Shown: positions 10,737-22,109 of the stretch, piece after piece | How positions within the stretch are numbered: position 1 is the first letter of the stretch | Layout: every line of letters begins with the position of its first letter | Assembly: GCA_022605955.1 (NCBI GenBank) | Contig: JAKCOZ010000241.1 | Location: 1-64,000 of the forward strand | Direction: 5' to 3' | Length of the DNA: 64,000 nt | Source: Rallus limicola | Taxonomy: Eukaryota; Chordata; Aves; Gruiformes; Rallidae | Notes under the pieces: generated by a model | The model's input: only the letters and a program-made list of their open reading frames with translations | The model's database searches: none | What the model was told of the DNA's origin: nothing | Made by a program: the position numbers and the translations under genes

Positions 10737-12714
10737 GGCAAATGAAAAGGCTGAGAGCCAAAGTGACAGGGTCTGCTTGTGTGTCCTGTTAGGAGGTTTC
10801 AGACAAGCTATGCCTTTCATGCCTAGCTTCTTTACTTTGGGAGTTATTGCTGGACGTTTAGCATGTTTTGAACTGCAGTCTGCTAGGGCCGAGAAAAGCA
10901 CCGTAGGAGCTTCCAGGCATGTTCCCTCTTTCCAGGCAAAGGAAAAGGCTGAGAGCCAAAGTGACAGGGTCTGCTTGTGTGTCCTGTTAGGAGGTTTCAG
11001 ACAAGCTATGCCTTTCAGTCCTAGCTTCTTTACTTTGGGAGTTATTGCTGGACGTTTAGCATGTTTTGAACTGCAGTCTGCTAGGGCCGAGAAAAGCACC
11101 GTAGGAGGTACGAGGCATGTTCCCTCTTTCCAGGCAAAGGAAAAGGCTGAGAGCCAAAGTGACAGGGTCTGCTTGTGTGTCCTGTTAGGAGGTTTCAGAC
11201 AAGCTATGCCTTTCATGCCTAGCTTCTTTACTTTGGGAGTTATTGCTGGACGTTTAGCATGTTTTGAACTGCAGTCTGCTAGGGCCGAGAAAAGCACTGT
11301 AGGAGGTAGCAGGTATATTCCTTCTTTCCAGGCAAAGGAAAAGGCTGAGAGCCAAAGTGACAGGGTCTGCTTGTGTGTCCTGTTAGGAGGTTTCAGACAA
11401 GCTATGCCTTTCATGCCTAGCTTCTTTACTTTGGGAGTTATTGCTGGACGTTTAGCATGTTTTGAACTGCAGTCTGCTAGGGCCGAGAAAAGCACCGTAG
11501 GAGCTTCCAGGCATGTTCCCTCTTTCCAGGCAAAGGAAAAGGCTGAGAGCCAAAGTGACAGGGTCTGCTTGTGTGTCCTGTTAGGAGGTTTCAGACAAGC
11601 TATGCCTTTCATGCCTAGCTTCTTTACTTTGGGAGTTATTGCTGGACGTTTAGCATGTTTTGAACTGCAGTCTGCTAGGGCCGAGAAAAGCACCGTAGGA
11701 GCTTCCAGGCATGTTCCCTCTTTCCAGGCAAAGGAAAAGGCTGAGAGCCAAAGTGACAGGGTCTGCTTGTGTGTCCTGTTAGGAGGTTTCAGACAAGCTA
11801 TGCCTTTCAGTCCTAGCTTCTTTACTTTGGGAGTTATTGCTGGACGTTTAGCATGTTTTGAACTGCAGTCTGCTAGGGCCGAGAAAAGCACCGTAGGAGG
11901 TTCCAGGCATGTTCCCTCTTTCCAGGCAAAGGAAAAGGCTGAGAGCCAAAGTGACAGGGTCTGCTTGTGTGTCCTGTTAGGAGGTTTCAGACAAGCTATG
12001 CCTTTCAGTCCTAGCTTCTTTACTTTGGGAGTTATTGCTGGACGTTTAGCATGTTTTGAACTGCAGTCTGCTAGGGCCGAGAAAAGCACTGTAGGAGGTA
12101 GCAGGTATGTTCCTTCTTTCCAGGCAAAGGAAAAGGCTGAGAGCCAAAGTGACAGGGTCTGCTTGTGTGTCCTGTTAGGAGGTTTCAGACAAGCTATGCC
12201 TTTCCGTCCTAGCTTCTTTACTTTGGGAGTTATTGCTGGACGTTTAGCATGTTTTGAACTGCAGTCTGCTAGGGCCGAGAAAAGCACCGTAGGAGCTTCC
12301 AGGCATGTTCCCTCTTTCCAGGCAAAGGAAAAGGCTGAGAGCCAAAGTGACAGGGTCTGCTTGTGTGTCCTGTTAGGAGGTTTCAGACAAGCTATGCCTT
12401 TCAGTCCTAGCTTCTTTACTTTGGGAGTTATTGCTGGACGTTTAGCATGTTTTGAACTGCAGTCTGCCAGGGCCGAGAAAAGCACCGTAGGAGGTTCCAG
12501 GCATGTTCCCTCTTTCCAGGCAAAGGAAAAGGCTGAGAGCCAAAGTGACAGGGTCTGCTTGTGTGTCCTGTTAGGAGGTTTCAGACAAGCTATGCCTTTC
12601 ATGCCTAGCTTCTTTACTTTGGGAGTTATTGCTGGACGTTTAGCATGTTTTGAACTGCAGTCTGCTAGGGCCGAGAAAAGCACCGTAGCAGCTTCCAGGC
12701 ATGTTCCCTCTTTC

Positions 12715-12718
12715 CATA
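12715..12718 (+). other. 200-bp monomer, TA insertion (6 of 8)
   Basis: TTTCCATAAGC, with an extra G to A change and a private GTAGCAGC upstream. It is 10 monomers after 10,733. Confidence 0.9.
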
Positions 12719-13399
12719 AGCAAAGGAAAAGGCTGAGAGCCAAAGTGACAGGGTCTGCTTGTGTGTCCTGTTAGGAGGTTTCAGACAAGCTATGCCTTTC
12801 ATGCCTAGCTTCTTTACTTTGGGAGTTATTGCTGGACGTTTAGCATGTTTTGAACTGCAGTCTGCTAGGGCCGAGAAAAGCACCGTAGGAGCTCCCAGGC
12901 ATGTTCCCTCTTTCCAGGCAAAGGAAAAGGCTGAGAGCCAAAGTGACAGGGTCTGCTTGTGTGTCCTGTTAGGAGGTTTCAGACAAGCTATGCCTTTCAG
13001 TCCTAGCTTCTTTACTTTGGGAGTTATTGCTGGACGTTTAGCATGTTTTGAACTGCAGTCTGCTAGGGCCGAGAAAAGCACTGTAGGAGGTAGCAGGTAT
13101 GTTCCTTCTTTCCAGGCAAAGGAAAAGGCTGAGAGCCAAAGTGACAGGGTCTGCTTGTGTGTCCTGTTAGGAGGTTTCAGACAAGCTATGCCTTTCATGC
13201 CTAGCTTCTTTACTTTGGGAGTTATTGCTGGACGTTTAGCATGTTTTGAACTGCAGTCTGCTAGGGCCGAGAAAAGCACCGTAGGAGGTTCCAGGCATGT
13301 TCCCTCTTTCCAGGCAAAGGAAAAGGCTGAGAGCCAAAGTGACAGGGTCTGCTTGTGTGTCCTGTTAGGAGGTTTCAGACAAGCTATGCCTTTCATGCC

Positions 13400-13800
13400 T
13401 AGCTTCTTTACTTTGGGAGTTATTGCTGGACGTTTAGCATGTTTTGAACTGCAGTCTGCTAGGGCCGAGAAAAGCACCGTAGGAGGTTCCAGCCATGTTC
13501 CCTCTTTCCAGGCAAAGGAAAAGGCTGAGAGCCAAAGTGACAGGGTCTGCTTGTGTGTCCTGTTAGGAGGTTTCAGACAAGCTATGCCTTTCAATCCTAG
13601 CTTCTTTACTTTGGGAGTTATTGCTGGACGTTTAGCATGTTTTGAACTGCAGTCTGCTAGGGCCGAGAAAAGCACCGTAGGAGGTTCCAGGCATGTTCCC
13701 TCTTTCCAGGCAAAGGAAAAGGCTGAGAGCCAAAGTGACAGGGTCTGCTTGTGTGTCCTGTTAGGAGGTTTCAGACAAGCTATGCCTTTCATGCCTAGCT
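13400..13800 (+). repeat. Partial third copy of the TTCCAGCCATG marker block
   Basis: The private variant TTCCAGCCATG recurs near 13,486, again followed by a TTTCAATCC monomer, 21 monomers after its copy at 9,324. The flanking monomers match for only about three units. This is a short fragment of the duplicated block rather than a full third copy. Confidence 0.7.
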
Positions 13801-15884
13801 TCTTTACTTTGGGAGTTATTGCTGGACGTTTAGCATGTTTTGAACTGCAGTCTGCTAGGGCCGAGAAAAGCACTGTAGGAGGTAGCAGGTATGTTCCCTC
13901 TTTCCAGGCAAAGGAAAAGGCTGAGAGCCAAAGTGACAGGGTCTGCTTGTGTGTCCTGTTAGGAGGTTTCAGACAAGCTATGCCTTTCATGCCTAGCTTC
14001 TTTACTTTGGGAGTTATTGCTGGACGTTTAGCATGTTTTGAACTGCAGTCTGCTAGGGCCGAGAAAAGCACCCTAGGGGCTTCCAGGCTTGTTCCCTCTT
14101 TCCAGGCAAAGGAAAAGGCTGAGAGCCAAAGTGACAGGGTCTGCTTGTGTGTCCTGTTAGGAGGTTTCAGACAAGCTATGCCTTTCAGTCCTAGCTTCTT
14201 TACTTTGGGAGTTATTGCTGGACGTTTAGCATGTTTTGAACTGCAGTCTGCTAGGGCCGAGAAAAGCACCGTAGGAGGTTCCAGGCATGTTCCCTCTTTC
14301 CAGGCAAAGGAAAAGGCTGAGAGCCAAAGTGACAGGGTCTGCTTGTGTGTCCTGTTAGGAGGTTTCAGACAAGCTATGCCTTTCATGCCTAGCTTCTTTA
14401 CTTTGGGAGTTATTGCTGGACGTTTAGCATGTTTTGAACTGCAGTCTGCTAGGGCCGAGAAAAGCACCGTAGGAGGTTCCAGGCATGTTCCCTCTTTCCA
14501 GGCAAAGGAAAAGGCTGAGAGCCAAAGTGACAGGGTCTGCTTGTGTGTCCTGTTAGGAGGTTTCAGACAAGCTATGCCTTTCATGCCTAGCTTCTTTACT
14601 TTGGGAGTTATTGCTGGACGTTTAGCATATTTTCAACTGCAGTCTGCTAGGGCCGAGAAAAGCACCGTAGGTGGTAGAAGGTATGTTTCTTCTTTCCAGG
14701 CAAAGGAAAAGGCTGAGAGCCAAAGTGACAGGGTCTGCTTGTGTGTCCTGTTAGGAGGTTTCAGACAAGCTATGCCTTTCATGCCTAGCTTCTTTACTTT
14801 GGGAGTTATTGCTGGACGTTTAGCATGTTTTGAACTGCAGTCTGCTAGGGCCGAGAAAAGCACCGTAGGAGCTTCCAGGCATGTTCCCTCTTTCCAGGCA
14901 AAGGAAAAGGCTGAGAGCCAAAGTGACAGGGTCTGCTTGTGTGTCCTGTTAGGAGGTTTCAGACAAGCTATGCCTTTCATGCCTAGCTTCTTTACTTTGG
15001 GAGTTATTGCTGGACGTTTAGCATGTTTTGAACTGCAGTCTGCTAGGGCCGAGAAAAGCACCGTAGGAGCTTCCAGGCATGTTCCCTCTTTCCAGGCAAA
15101 GGAAAAGGCTGAGAGCCAAAGTGACAGGGTCTGCTTGTGTGTCCTGTTAGGAGGTTTCAGACAAGCTATGCCTTTCATGCCTAGCTTCTTTACTTTGGGA
15201 GTTATTGCTGGACGTTTAGCATGTTTTGAACTGCAGTCTGCTAGGACCGAGAAAAGCACTGTAGGAGGTAGCAGGTATGTTCCTTCTTTCCAGGCAAAGG
15301 AAAAGGCTGAGAGCCAAAGTGACAGGGTCTGCTTGTGTGTCCTGTTAGGAGGTTTCAGACAAGCTATGCCTTTCCGTCCTAGCTTCTTTACTTTGGGAGT
15401 TATTGCTGGACGTTTAGCATGTTTTGAACTGCAGTCTGCTAGGGCCGAGAAAAGCACCGTAGGAGCTTCCAGGCATGTTCCCTCTTTCCAGGCAAAGGAA
15501 AAGGCTGAGAGCCAAAGTGACAGGGTCTGCTTGTGTGTCCTGTTAGGAGGTTTCAGACAAGCTATGCCTTTCAGTCCTAGCTTCTTTACTTTGGGAGTTA
15601 TTGCTGGACGTTTAGCATGTTTTGAACTGCAGTCTGCTAGGGCCGAGAAAAGCACCGTAGGAGGTTCCAGGCATGTTCCCTCTTTCCAGGCAAAGGAAAA
15701 GGCTGAGAGCCAAAGTGACAGGGTCTGCTTGTGTGTCCTGTTAGGAGTTTTCAGACAAGCTATGCCTTTCATGCCTAGCTTCTTTACTTTGGGAGTTATT
15801 GCTGGACGTTTAGCATGTTTTGAACTGCAGTCTGCTAGGGCCGAGAAAAGCACCGTAGGAGCTTCCAGGCATGTTCCCTCTTTC

Positions 15885-15888
15885 CATA
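15885..15888 (+). other. 200-bp monomer, TA insertion (7 of 8)
   Basis: TTTCCATAGGCTAAGG, with a private A to T just downstream. It is 16 monomers after 12,715. The three or four monomers before both sites have a similar variant order. Confidence 0.9.
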
Positions 15889-17668
15889 GGCTAAGGAAAA
15901 GGCTGAGAGCCAAAGTGACAGGGTCTGCTTGTGTGTCCTGTTAGGAGGTTTCAGACAAGCTATGCCTTTCAGTCCTAGCTTCTTTACTTTGGGAGTTATT
16001 GCTGGACGTTTAGCATGTTTTGAACTGCAGTCTGCTAGGGCCGAGAAAAGCACCGTAGGAGGTTCCAGGCATGTTCCCTCTTTCCAGGCAAAGGAAAAGG
16101 CTGAGAGCCAAAGTGACAGGGTCTGCTTGTGTGTCCTGTTAGGAGGTTTCAGACAAGCTATGCCTTTCATGCCTAGCTTCTTTACTTTGGGAGTTATTGC
16201 TGGACGTTTAGCATGTTTTGAACTGCAGTCTGCTAGGGCCGAGAAAAGCACCGTAGGAGGTACCAGGCATGTTCCCTCTTTCCAGGCAAAGGAAAAGGCT
16301 GAGAGCCAAAGTGACAGGGTCTGCTTGTGTGTCCTGTTAGGAGGTTTCAGACAAGCTATGCCTTTCATGCCTAGCTTCTTTACTTTGGGAGTTATTGCTG
16401 GACGTTTAGCATGTTTTGAACTGCAGTCTGCTAGGGCCGAGAAAAGCACCGTAGGAGGTTCCAGGCATGTTCCCTCTTTCCAGGCAAAGGAAAAGGCTGA
16501 GAGCCAAAGTGACAGGGTCTGCTTGTGTGTCCTGTTAGGAGGTTTCAGACAAGCTATGCCTTTCATGCCTAGCTTCTTTACTTTGGGAGTTATTGCTGGA
16601 CGTTTAGCATGTTTTGAACTGCAGTCTGCTAGGGCCGAGAAAAGCACTGTAGGAGGTAGCAGGTATGTTCCCTCTTTCCAGGCAAAGGAAAAGGCTGAGA
16701 GCCAATATGACAGGGTCTGCTTGTGTGTCCTGTTAGGAGGTTTCAGACAAGCTATGCCTTTCAGTCCTAGCTTCTTTACTTTGGGAGTTATTGCTGGACG
16801 TTTAGCATGTTTTGAACTGCAGTCTGCTAGGGCCGAGAAAAGCACCCTAGGAGCTTCCAGGCATGTTCCCTCTTTCCAGGCAAAGGAAAAGGCTGAGAGC
16901 CAAAGTGACAGGGTCTGCTTGTGTGTCCTGTTAGGAGGTTTCAGACAAGCTATGCCTTTCAGTCCTAGCTTCTTTACTTTGGGAGTTATTGCTGGACGTT
17001 TAGCATGTTTTGAACTGCAGTCTGCTAGGGCCGAGAAAAGCACCGTAGGAGGTTCCAGGCATGTTCCCTCTTTCCAGGCAAAGGAAAAGGCTGAGAGCCA
17101 AAGTGACAGGGTCTGCTTGTGTGTCCTGTTAGGAGGTTTCAGACAAGCTATGCCTTTCATGCCTAGCTTCTTTACTTTGGGAGTTATTGCTGGACGTTTA
17201 GCATGTTTTGAACTGCAGTCTGCTAGGGCCGAGAAAAGCACCGTAGGAGGTTCCAGGCATGTTCCCTCTTTCCAGGCAAAGGAAAAGGCTGAGAGCCAAA
17301 GTGACAGGGTCTGCTTGTGTGTCCTGTTAGGAGGTTTCAGACAAGCTATGCCTTTCATGCCTAGCTTCTTTACTTTGGGAGTTATTGCTGGACGTTTAGC
17401 ATGTTTTGAACTGCAGTCTGCTAGGGCCGAGAAAAGCACCGTAGGAGGTTCCAGGCATGTTCCCTCTTTCCAGGCAAAGGAAAAGGCTGAGAGCCAAAGT
17501 GACAGGGTCTGCTTGTGTGTCCTGTTAGGAGGTTTCAGACAAGCTATGCCTTTCAGTCCTAGCTTCTTTACTTTGGGAGTTATTGCTGGACGTTTAGCAT
17601 GTTTTGAACTGCAGTCTGCTAGGGCCGAGAAAAGCACCGTAGGAGGTTCCAGGCATGTTCCCTCTTTC

Positions 17669-17672
17669 CACA
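17669..17672 (+). other. 200-bp monomer, CA form (8 of 8, last)
   Basis: TTTCCACAGGC, 9 monomers after 15,885. No 200-bp monomer is seen in the remaining 46 kb, so this site marks the right end of the left domain. Confidence 0.9.
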
Positions 17673-18233
17673 GGCAAAGGAAAAGGCTGAGAGCCAAAGT
17701 GACAGGGTCTGCTTGTGTGTCCTGTTAGGAGGTTTCAGACAAGCTATGCCTTTCATGCCTAGCTTCTTTACTTTGGGAGTTATTGCTGGACGTTTAGCAT
17801 GTTTTGAACTGCAGTCTGCTAGGGCCGAGAAAAGCACCGTAGGAGGTTCCAGGCATGTTCCCTCTTTCCAGGCAAAGGAAAAGGCTGAGAGCCAAAGTGA
17901 CAGGGTCTGCTTGTGTGTCCTGTTAGGAGGTTTAAGACAAGCTATGCCTTTCATGCCTAGCTTCTTTACTTTGGGAGTTATTGCTGGACGTTTAGCATGT
18001 TTTGAACTGCAGTCTGCTAGGGCCGAGAAAAGCACCGTAGGAGGTTCCAGGCATGTTCCCTCTTTCCAGGCAAAGGAAAAGGCTGAGAGCCAAAGTGACA
18101 GAGTCTGCTTGTGTGTCCTGTTAGGAGGTTTCAGACAAGCTATGCCTTTCATGCCTAGCTTCTTTACTTTGGGAGTTATTGCTGGACGTTTAGCATGTTT
18201 TGAACTGCAGTCTGCTAGGGCCGAGAAAAGCAC

Positions 18234-18240
18234 TTTTATA
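18234..18240 (+). other. First TTTTATA cassette monomer (of 21)
   Basis: GCACTTTTATAGG replaces GCACCGTAGGAGG at phases 131-137, five substitutions within seven bases with no length change. I place the 21 copies at 18,234; 28,531; 30,313; 31,501; 33,283; 34,273; 36,055; 37,243; 39,025; 40,213; 41,995; 43,183; 44,965; 46,945; 54,073; 56,646; 57,438; 58,428; 59,220; 60,210; 63,774. All are in the right domain. Confidence 0.9.
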
Positions 18241-19705
18241 GGTAGCAGGTATGTTCCTTCTTTCCAGGCAAAGGAAAAGGCTGAGAGCCAAAGTGACAGG
18301 GTCTGCTTGTGTGTCCTCTTAGGAGGTTTCAGACAAGCTATGCCTTTCATGCCTAGCTTCTTTACTTTGGGAGTTATTGCTGGACGTTTAGCATGTTTTG
18401 AACTGCAGTCTGCTAGGGCCGAGAAAAGCACCGTAGGAGGTTCCAGGCATGTTCCCTCTTTCCAGGCAAAGGAAAAGGCTGAGAGCCAAAGTGACAGAGT
18501 CTGCTTGTGTGTCCTGTTAGGAGGTTTCAGACAAGCTATGCCTTTCAGTCCTAGCTTCTTTACTTTGGGAGTTATTGCTGGACGTTTAGCATGTTTTGAA
18601 CTGCAGTCTGCTAGGGCCGAGAAAAGCACCGTAGGAGGTTCCAGGCATGTTCCCTCTTTCCAGGCAAAGGAAAAGGCTGAGAGCCAAAGTGACAGGGTCT
18701 GCTTGTGTGTCCTGTTAGGAGGTTTCAGACAAGCTATGCCTTTCATGCCTAGCTTCTTTACTTTGGGAGTTATTGCTGGACGTTTAGCATGTTTTGAACT
18801 GCAGTCTGCTAGGGCCGAGAAAAGCACCGTAGGAGCTTCCAGGCATGTTCCCTCTTTCCAGGCAAAGGAAAAGGCTGAGAGCCAAAGTGACAGGGTCTGC
18901 TTGTGTGTCCTGTTAGGAGGTTTCAGACAAGCTATGCCTTTCAATCCTAGCTTCTTTACTTTGGGAGTTATTGCTGGACGTTTAGCATGTTTTGAACTGC
19001 AGTCTGCTAGGGCCGAGAAAAGCACCGTAGGAGGTTCCAGGCATGTTCCCTCTTTCCAGGCAAAGGAAAAGGCTGAGAGCCAAAGTGACAGGGTCTGCTT
19101 GTGTGTCCTGTTAGGAGGTTTCAGACAAGCTATGCCTTTCAGTCCTAGCTTCTTTACTTTGGGAGTTATTGCTGGACGTTTAGCATGTTTTGAACTGCAG
19201 TCTGCTAGGGCCGAGAAAAGCACCGTAGGAGGTAGCAGGTATGTTCCTTCTTTCCAGGCAAAGGAAAAGGCTGAGAGCCAAAGTGACAGGGTCTGCTTGT
19301 GTGTCCTGTTAGGAGGTTTCAGACAAGCTATGCCTTTCATGCCTAGCTTCTTTACTTTGGGAGTTATTGCTGGACGTTTAGCATGTTTTGAACTGCAGTC
19401 TGCTAGGGCCGAGAAAAGCACCGTAGGAGGTTCCAGGCATGTTCCCTCTTTCCAGGCAAAGGAAAAGGCTGAGAGCCAAAGTGACAGGGTCTGCTTGTGT
19501 GTCCTGTTAGGAGGTTTCAGACAAGCTATGCCTTTCATGCCTAGCTTCTTTACTTTGGGAGTTATTGCTGGACGTTTAGCATGTTTTGAACTGCAGTCTG
19601 CTAGGGCCGAGAAAAGCACCGTAGGAGGTTCCAGGCATGTTCCCTCTTTCCAGGCAAAGGAAAAGGCTGAGAGCCAAAGTGACAGGGTCTGCTTGTGTGT
19701 CCTGT

Positions 19706-20700
19706 TATAAGGTTTCAGACAAGCTATGCCTTTCATGACTAGCTTCTTTACTTTGGGAGTTATTGCTGGACGTTTAGCATGTTTTGAACTTCAGTCTGCT
19801 AGGGCCGAGAAAAGCACCGTAGGAGCTTCCAGGCATGTTCCCTCTTTCCAGGCAAAGGAAAAGGCTGAGAGCCAAAGTGACAGGGTCTGCTTGTGTGTCC
19901 TGTTAGGAGGTTTCAGACAAGCTATGCCTTTCATGCCTAGCTTCTTTACTTTGGGAGTTATTGCTGGACGTTTAGCATGTTTTGAACTGCAGTCTGCTAG
20001 GGCCGAGAAAAGCACCGTAGGAGGTTCCAGGCATGTTCCCTCTTTCCAGGCAAAGGAAAAGGCTGAGAGCCAAAGTGACAGGGTCAGCTTGTGTGTCCTG
20101 TTAGGAGGTTTCAGACAAGCTATGCCTTTCAGTCCTAGCTTCTTTACTTTGGGAGTTATTGCTGGACGTTTAGCATGTTTTGAACTGCAGTCTGCTAGGG
20201 CCGAGAAAAGCACCGTAGGAGCTTCCAGGCATGTTCCCTCTTTACAGGCAAAGGAAAAGGCTGAGAGCCAAAGTGACAGGGTCTGCTTGTGTGTCCTGTT
20301 AGGAGGTTTCAGACAAGCTATGCCTTTCAGTCCTAGCTTCTTTACTTTGGGAGTTATTGCTGGACGTTTAGCATGTTTTGAACTGCAGTCTGCTAGGGCC
20401 GAGAAAAGCACCGTAGGAGGTTCCAGGCATGTTCCCTCTTTCCAGGCAAAGGAAAAGGCTGAGAGCCAAAGTGACAGAGTCTGCTTGTGTGTCCTGTTAG
20501 GAGGTTTCAGACAAGCTATGCCTTTCATGCCTAGCTTCTTTACTTTGGGAGTTATTGCTGGACGTTTAGCATGTTTTGAACTGCAGTCTGCTAGGGCCGA
20601 GAAAAGCACCGTAGGAGGTTCCAGGCATGTTCCCTCTTTCCAGGCAAAGGAAAAGGCTGAGAGCCAAAGTGACAGGGTCTGCTTGTGTGTCCTGTTATAA
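19706..20700 (+). repeat. 5-monomer segment bounded by GTTATAAGG monomers
   Basis: The variant GTTATAAGG (GG to TA at phases 21-22) appears for the first time at 19,706 and again at 20,696, exactly 990 bp or 5 monomers apart. Both are preceded by a run of three CATGCC/CAGTCC monomers ending in GGAGGTTCC. These are the two leftmost of 15 such sites in the right domain. Confidence 0.8.
19790..19795 (+). other. Monomer that has lost the PstI site
   Basis: GAACTTCAGTC replaces GAACTGCAGTC. This is the one loss of CTGCAG that I noticed. The site is otherwise present in essentially every monomer, so PstI digestion would give a 198-bp ladder. Confidence 0.75.
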
Positions 20701-22109
20701 GGTTTCAGACAAGCTATGCCTTTCATGCCTAGCTTCTTTACTTTGGGAGTTATTGCTGGACGTTTAGCATGTTTTGAACTGCAGTCTGCTAGGGCCGAGA
20801 AAAGCACTGTAGGAGGTAGCAGGTATGTTCCTTCTTTCCAGGCAAAGGAAAAGGCTGAGAGCCAAAGTGACAGGGTCAGCTTGTGTGTCCTGTTAGGAGG
20901 TTTCAGACAAGCTATGCCTTTCATGCCTAGCTTCTTTACTTTGGGAGTTATTGCTGGACGTTTAGCATGTTTTGAACTGCAGTCTGCTAGGGCCGAGAAA
21001 AGCACCGTAGGAGGTTCCAGGCATGTTCCCTCTTTCCAGGCAAAGGAAAAGGCTGAGAGCCAAAGTGACAGGGTCTGCTTGTGTGTCCTGTTAGGAGGTT
21101 TCAGACAAGCTATGCCTTTCATGCCTAGCTTCTTTACTTTGGGAGTTATTGCTGGACGTTTAGCATGTTTTGAACTGCAGTCTGCTAGGGCCGAGAAAAG
21201 CACCGTAGGAGCTTCCAGGCATGTTCCCTCTTTCCAGGCAAAGGAAAAGGCTGAGAGCCAAAGTGACAGGGTCAGCTTGTGTGTCCTGTTAGGAGGTTTC
21301 AGACAAGCTATGCCTTTCAATCCTAGCTTCTTTACTTTGGGAGTTATTGCTGGACGTTTAGCATGTTTTGAACTGCAGTCTGCTAGGGCCGAGAAAAGCA
21401 CCGTAGGAGGTTCCAGGCATGTTCCCTCTTTCCAGGCAAAGGAAAAGGCTGAGAGCCAAAGTGACAGGGTCAGCTTGTGTGTCCTGTTAGGAGGTTTCAG
21501 ACAAGCTATGCCTTTCAGTCCTAGCTTCTTTACTTTGGGAGTTATTGCTGGACGTTTAGCATGTTTTGAACTGCAGTCTGCTAGGGCCGAGAAAAGCACC
21601 GTAGGAGGTTCCAGGCATGTTCCCTCTTTCCAGGCAAAGGAAAAGGCTGAGAGCCAAAGTGACAGGGTCTGCTTGTGTGTCCTGTTAGGAGGTTTCAGAC
21701 AAGCTATGCCTTTCAGTCCTAGCTTCTTTACTTTGGGAGTTATTGCTGGACGTTTAGCATGTTTTGAACTGCAGTCTGCTAGGGCCGAGAAAAGCACCGT
21801 AGGAGGTTCCAGGCATGTTCCCTCTTTCCAGGCAAATGAAAAGGCTGAGAGCCAAAGTGACAGAGTCTGCTTGTGTGTCCTGTTAGGAGGTTTCAGACAA
21901 GCTATGCCTTTCATGCCTAGCTTCTTTACTTTGGGAGTTATTGCTGGACGTTTAGCATGTTTTGAACTGCAGTCTGCTAGGGCCGAGAAAAGCACCGTAG
22001 GAGGTTCCAGGCATGTTCCCTCTTTCCAGGCAAAGGAAAAGGCTGAGAGCCAAAGTGACAGGGTCAGCTTGTGTGTCCTGTTAGGAGGTTTCAGACAAGC
22101 TATGCCTTT

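Larger units (their letters stand above)
6350..11290 (+). repeat. 32-monomer-spaced duplication, copy 2
   Basis: This is the partner of the 1-4,945 block, in the same order and orientation. It keeps the exact 198-bp register apart from two 200-bp monomers at 6,771 and 10,733. A few monomers differ between copies at the phase 47-52 site (CATGCC against CAGTCC), as expected if small exchanges or conversions followed the duplication. After about 11,290 the two copies diverge. Confidence 0.88.
1..18101 (+). repeat. Left array domain (variant set L)
   Basis: This domain is defined by monomer variants absent further right: GGACCGAG in place of GGGCCGAG (for example near 2,161, 3,750, 6,329, 8,509, 10,093 and 15,245), and 200-bp monomers with TA or CA inserted at phase 163/164 (last one near 17,669). 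It lacks the TTTTATA cassette, GTTATAAGG, GTCAGCTTG and GACAGAGTC forms that mark the right domain. The boundary lies between the last 200-bp monomer (about 17,670) and the first GACAGAGTC (about 18,102). Monomers with TTTCCGTCC occur here (about 99, 6,458, 10,421, 12,205, 15,374) and again near 57 and 58.7 kb, so the domains share ancestry. Confidence 0.85.

Noticed and set aside
6815..10792. Forward-strand repeat protein (about 1,300 codons here, up to about 2,500 at 46.7-54.2 kb)
   Set aside because: Same cause. The forward frame is repeatedly closed by amplified stops (TAA in GTTATAAGG, TGA in TTTGTGAG), and every 200-bp monomer shifts the frame.
11290..15890. A clean 16-monomer repeat between the 200-bp monomers at 12,715 and 15,885
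   Set aside because: The last three or four monomers before each site agree, but further left the orders slip by one monomer and then differ. This is too weak to call a duplicated block.
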